Source of the DNA: Mytilus californianus
Lineage: Eukaryota > Mollusca > Bivalvia > Mytilida > Mytilidae
Assembly: GCF_021869535.1 (NCBI RefSeq)
Contig: NW_026262712.1
Location: forward strand, 114,077,640-114,141,639
Direction: 5' to 3'
Length of the DNA stretch: 64,000 bases
Shown here: piece after piece, positions 61,851 to 64,000 of the stretch
How the letters are laid out: each line of letters starts with the position of its first letter
Numbering within the stretch: the first letter of the stretch is position 1
Notes under the pieces: model-generated
What the model saw: only the letters and a program-made list of their open reading frames with translations
What the model was told of the DNA's origin: nothing
The model's database searches: none
Position numbers and translations under genes: made by a program

Positions 61851-62235
61851 TTGATTAATCATATAGATACAAAGCACAACATTAACTAACTAACATAAAG
61901 ACAAAAGACACACAGCACCGATCTAAGAGTGCTCGCAGTTACTGAAAACTAGTTCAAAGCCAATAACAACTGATAAATAGAAAAAGTTATCCTAGACTTA
62001 AGTATCAATTAGTACACATACAACGGATTAAGTGTACAGATAACATGAAATGTCTGAGAAAAGTGTGGCCTTGTGTATTGCCAAAATGTAAGTACATAAT
62101 ATCGACACTGAAGATGTAGGACCATAAGTTTTCATAATAAAAAGCAATACATATTTAGTTGTTTTAGATCAATGTCTTGATTTAACTTATATTCCTGATA
62201 ATATCAAGGAGGATCTCAGCAGTGTTCACTCGGTG

Positions 62236-62492
62236 TATTGATTGATTGATTGGTGGTTAACACAAGTTTCCACACTATTATGCTATTTCGTGGCGGTCAG
62301 TTTTTATTGGTGGATGAAGCCGGAGTGCCCGGAGAGAACCACTGACTTTCGAAAGAAAAATGACAATCCTTGTCAATCAAGATTGGAGTCGAGAGCCCCT
62401 GCCACGTGCAGGATACTAAGTCACAACCTTAGTGTTGACAGGCTAGTGATATAGTCCTTGAACAACTTAGACCACTCGGCCACCAAGGCCTC
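62236..62492 (-). mobile_element. Full-length tRNA-headed SINE
   Basis: Read on the minus strand: 'ggccttggtggccgagtggt' 'ctaagttgtt' is a Leu/Ser-type A box head, then 'agcctgtcaacactaaggtt' 'gtgac', body 'ctccggcttcatccacca', ending 'gttaaccaccaatcaatcaa'. The gatt tract at its left is the 3' tail. Confidence 0.82.
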
Positions 62493-62989
62493 TTCCACTC
62501 GGTGTAAGATTTCTCCACAGTTGCGAAGAGGGTATATATATCATCAATGGCAGCTGACGATAGTAAGCTGGCAATTGATTGTAAATAGTAAACACATGTA
62601 GTTTCTAATATAATTATGTATAAGTTTAACACAGTGAATATTTGAAATGAAAAGAAAAAGAAATTGGGAAAAAAGGAGGAGGGCAAAACAAATGATCATG
62701 TCCATGTGGTAATTCAATTACTCACTATCTTTCCACAAAACAGAAAATCCCTTTTAGTCACCAAAAAGTGGATGTTTTAAAACTGATAAATGTGTAAATT
62801 TGTACATGCATATACTAATAACTAATATTTTAGCAACATGCAAATAAATAGATTATAAAGAGATAATTGCAAACATTTCTATGTTACCTTGGCAAAAATA
62901 AAATTATGCTACACATAACATGGTGCAAAAAAAAAAAACAAAGGAGAAGGCATGATAATTGAATTTGATAAACTGTTGACACAGAGATA

Positions 62990-63470
62990 TTTCTCACCTG
63001 TCGGCATAAAATTTAGAAAAAGACAATCTGACGGACAGCAACATTGCTAATTGATTCAACGTCGCTGGACCAACTAGTGAACAGAGCCTCGAAATGGTTG
63101 ACAAACTGAGAAATACAGACAGCAATGTAACTTTATAGAAAATATCAATGATCTATCACAAGTAGTTCCTATCAAACTAACTTTAGCAGAAAACTTAACA
63201 TTGAAAAATGCTTATTAATTGAAAGTCACTGAACAATGACTTAGGGGGCAGGGCCTCAAAATAGTCGTCAAACTGATAAGTACTGATAGCAATGCATCTT
63301 CATATAAAATATCATTGATCGATCACAAGTAGTTCCTATCCATCTAACTTAAGCAGTAAACTTAACATTTAAAATTGCTAATTAATTCAAAGCAACTTAA
63401 GCAAAAATCTTAACAATTGTTGACACCGTCGCAGGAAAAGCAATCCCTATGTCTCGCTGGGTGAGAAAAA
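62990..63470 (-). mobile_element. Pearl-like element with two ~200-bp units
   Basis: Minus-strand start 'ctcacccagcgagacatagg' 'gattgcttttcctgcgacgg' echoes the 5' ends of other such elements; two units share 'atcacaagtagttcctatc' and 'gcagaaaacttaacattgaa'/'gcagtaaacttaacattta'. Boundaries approximate. Confidence 0.5.
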
Positions 63471-63611
63471 AAATTAAAACAGTATCATAAATCTACCAAA
63501 TAACATCCTTCAGTTATTAATAAGACATTAGACTGTCAGACGCCAGTATTCTATTTCTGAATTTTGTCTTGCATATAATAATTGCATTAGGTCTTCAAAC
63601 TTAAAAGTGCA

Positions 63612-64000
63612 AAACAAGAGTGCACATGCTGAAATGTCTAGTCTGCTTTATCGACCATTTATTTTTATGTTGAAAGTCTTAAAGATACAGGTTTAACTTC
63701 AAGTATCACATAAACATAACATTTTTATATATCCATGACAATGAGGTCAAGGTCAGATAAATCATGTCAAACAGACATGTATGTGTAACTATCAATTATT
63801 CCATACACCAAATACAGTTGACCTATTGCTTATGGTATTTGCAAAAACAGACAAAAATACAAAAACTTAACATTGACCAAAGAACCATGAAAATGAGGTT
63901 AAAGGTCGAATGATACCTGACAGGCAGACATGTACACCTTACAATAATTTCATACACCAAACATAGTTGACCTACTGCTTATAGTATCTAAAAAAACAGA
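63612..64000 (-). mobile_element. Pearl-like element of the 5548 family, cut by window end
   Basis: Reverse complement of the 5548-6765 family: 'agagtgcacatgctgaaatg' 'tct' is its 3' end, then units with 'accatgaaaatgaggt' and 'ccatacaccaaatacagttg'. Continues past 64000. Confidence 0.78.

Overview
The window looks like nuclear DNA of a bivalve mollusc, most likely a mussel (Mytilidae). The evidence is AT-rich sequence, a gene of many short exons with canonical GT/AG introns, and dispersed repeats of a mussel-like kind: tRNA-headed SINEs, and non-autonomous elements with internal tandem ~150-200 bp units like the oyster 'pearl' elements. The genus is an inference from pattern memory; no search was run.

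Region 1 (about 395-37000, + strand) is one gene, a RIPOR (FAM65) family Rho-interacting cell-polarity regulator. I could assemble 20 coding exons (395 to the stop at 35359-35361). All splice phases agree and together they give 963 residues within the window. The order is: N-terminal Ser-rich leader with a SHSFAGM motif, PL48/RIPOR coiled-coil domain, beta-rich domain (GFARLCPGD, CETKDLF), a long Ser/Pro-rich linker (exon 10), and a C-terminal HEAT-like helical region ending in GEDGRRAFDD. Upstream non-coding or coding exons may lie before position 1. Introns are full of minisatellites, MITE-like hairpins, SINEs and pearl-like elements.

The most striking pattern is in this gene. At six of the nineteen 5' splice sites (exons 3, 4, 7, 8, 13, 16) the exon end plus adjoining intron has been tandemly duplicated. 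The introns therefore begin with arrays whose units carry copies or relics of the authentic exon|GT junction. The exon 16 array keeps frame (90 bp = 30 residues per unit).

Region 2 (about 37000-50000) has no gene I can support. It holds SINEs, a hammerhead-ribozyme-like motif, minisatellites, and two unusual arrays of GATATC-centred palindromes sharing a flanking 17-mer; one is clearly bounded by terminal inverted repeats.

Region 3 (about 50000-52136, + strand) is a class A (rhodopsin-type) neuropeptide-like GPCR exon. Its cytoplasmic tail is about 18-20 copies of a 16-residue repeat. Two single-base frame breaks interrupt it; both can be placed exactly and could be assembly errors or signs of a pseudogene. 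A LINE 3'-end relic lies just downstream on the minus strand.

Region 4 (about 52840-64000) is intergenic: a large element with internal repeats (55470-57335), further minisatellites, a minus-strand SINE and two minus-strand pearl-like elements, the last running off the window end.
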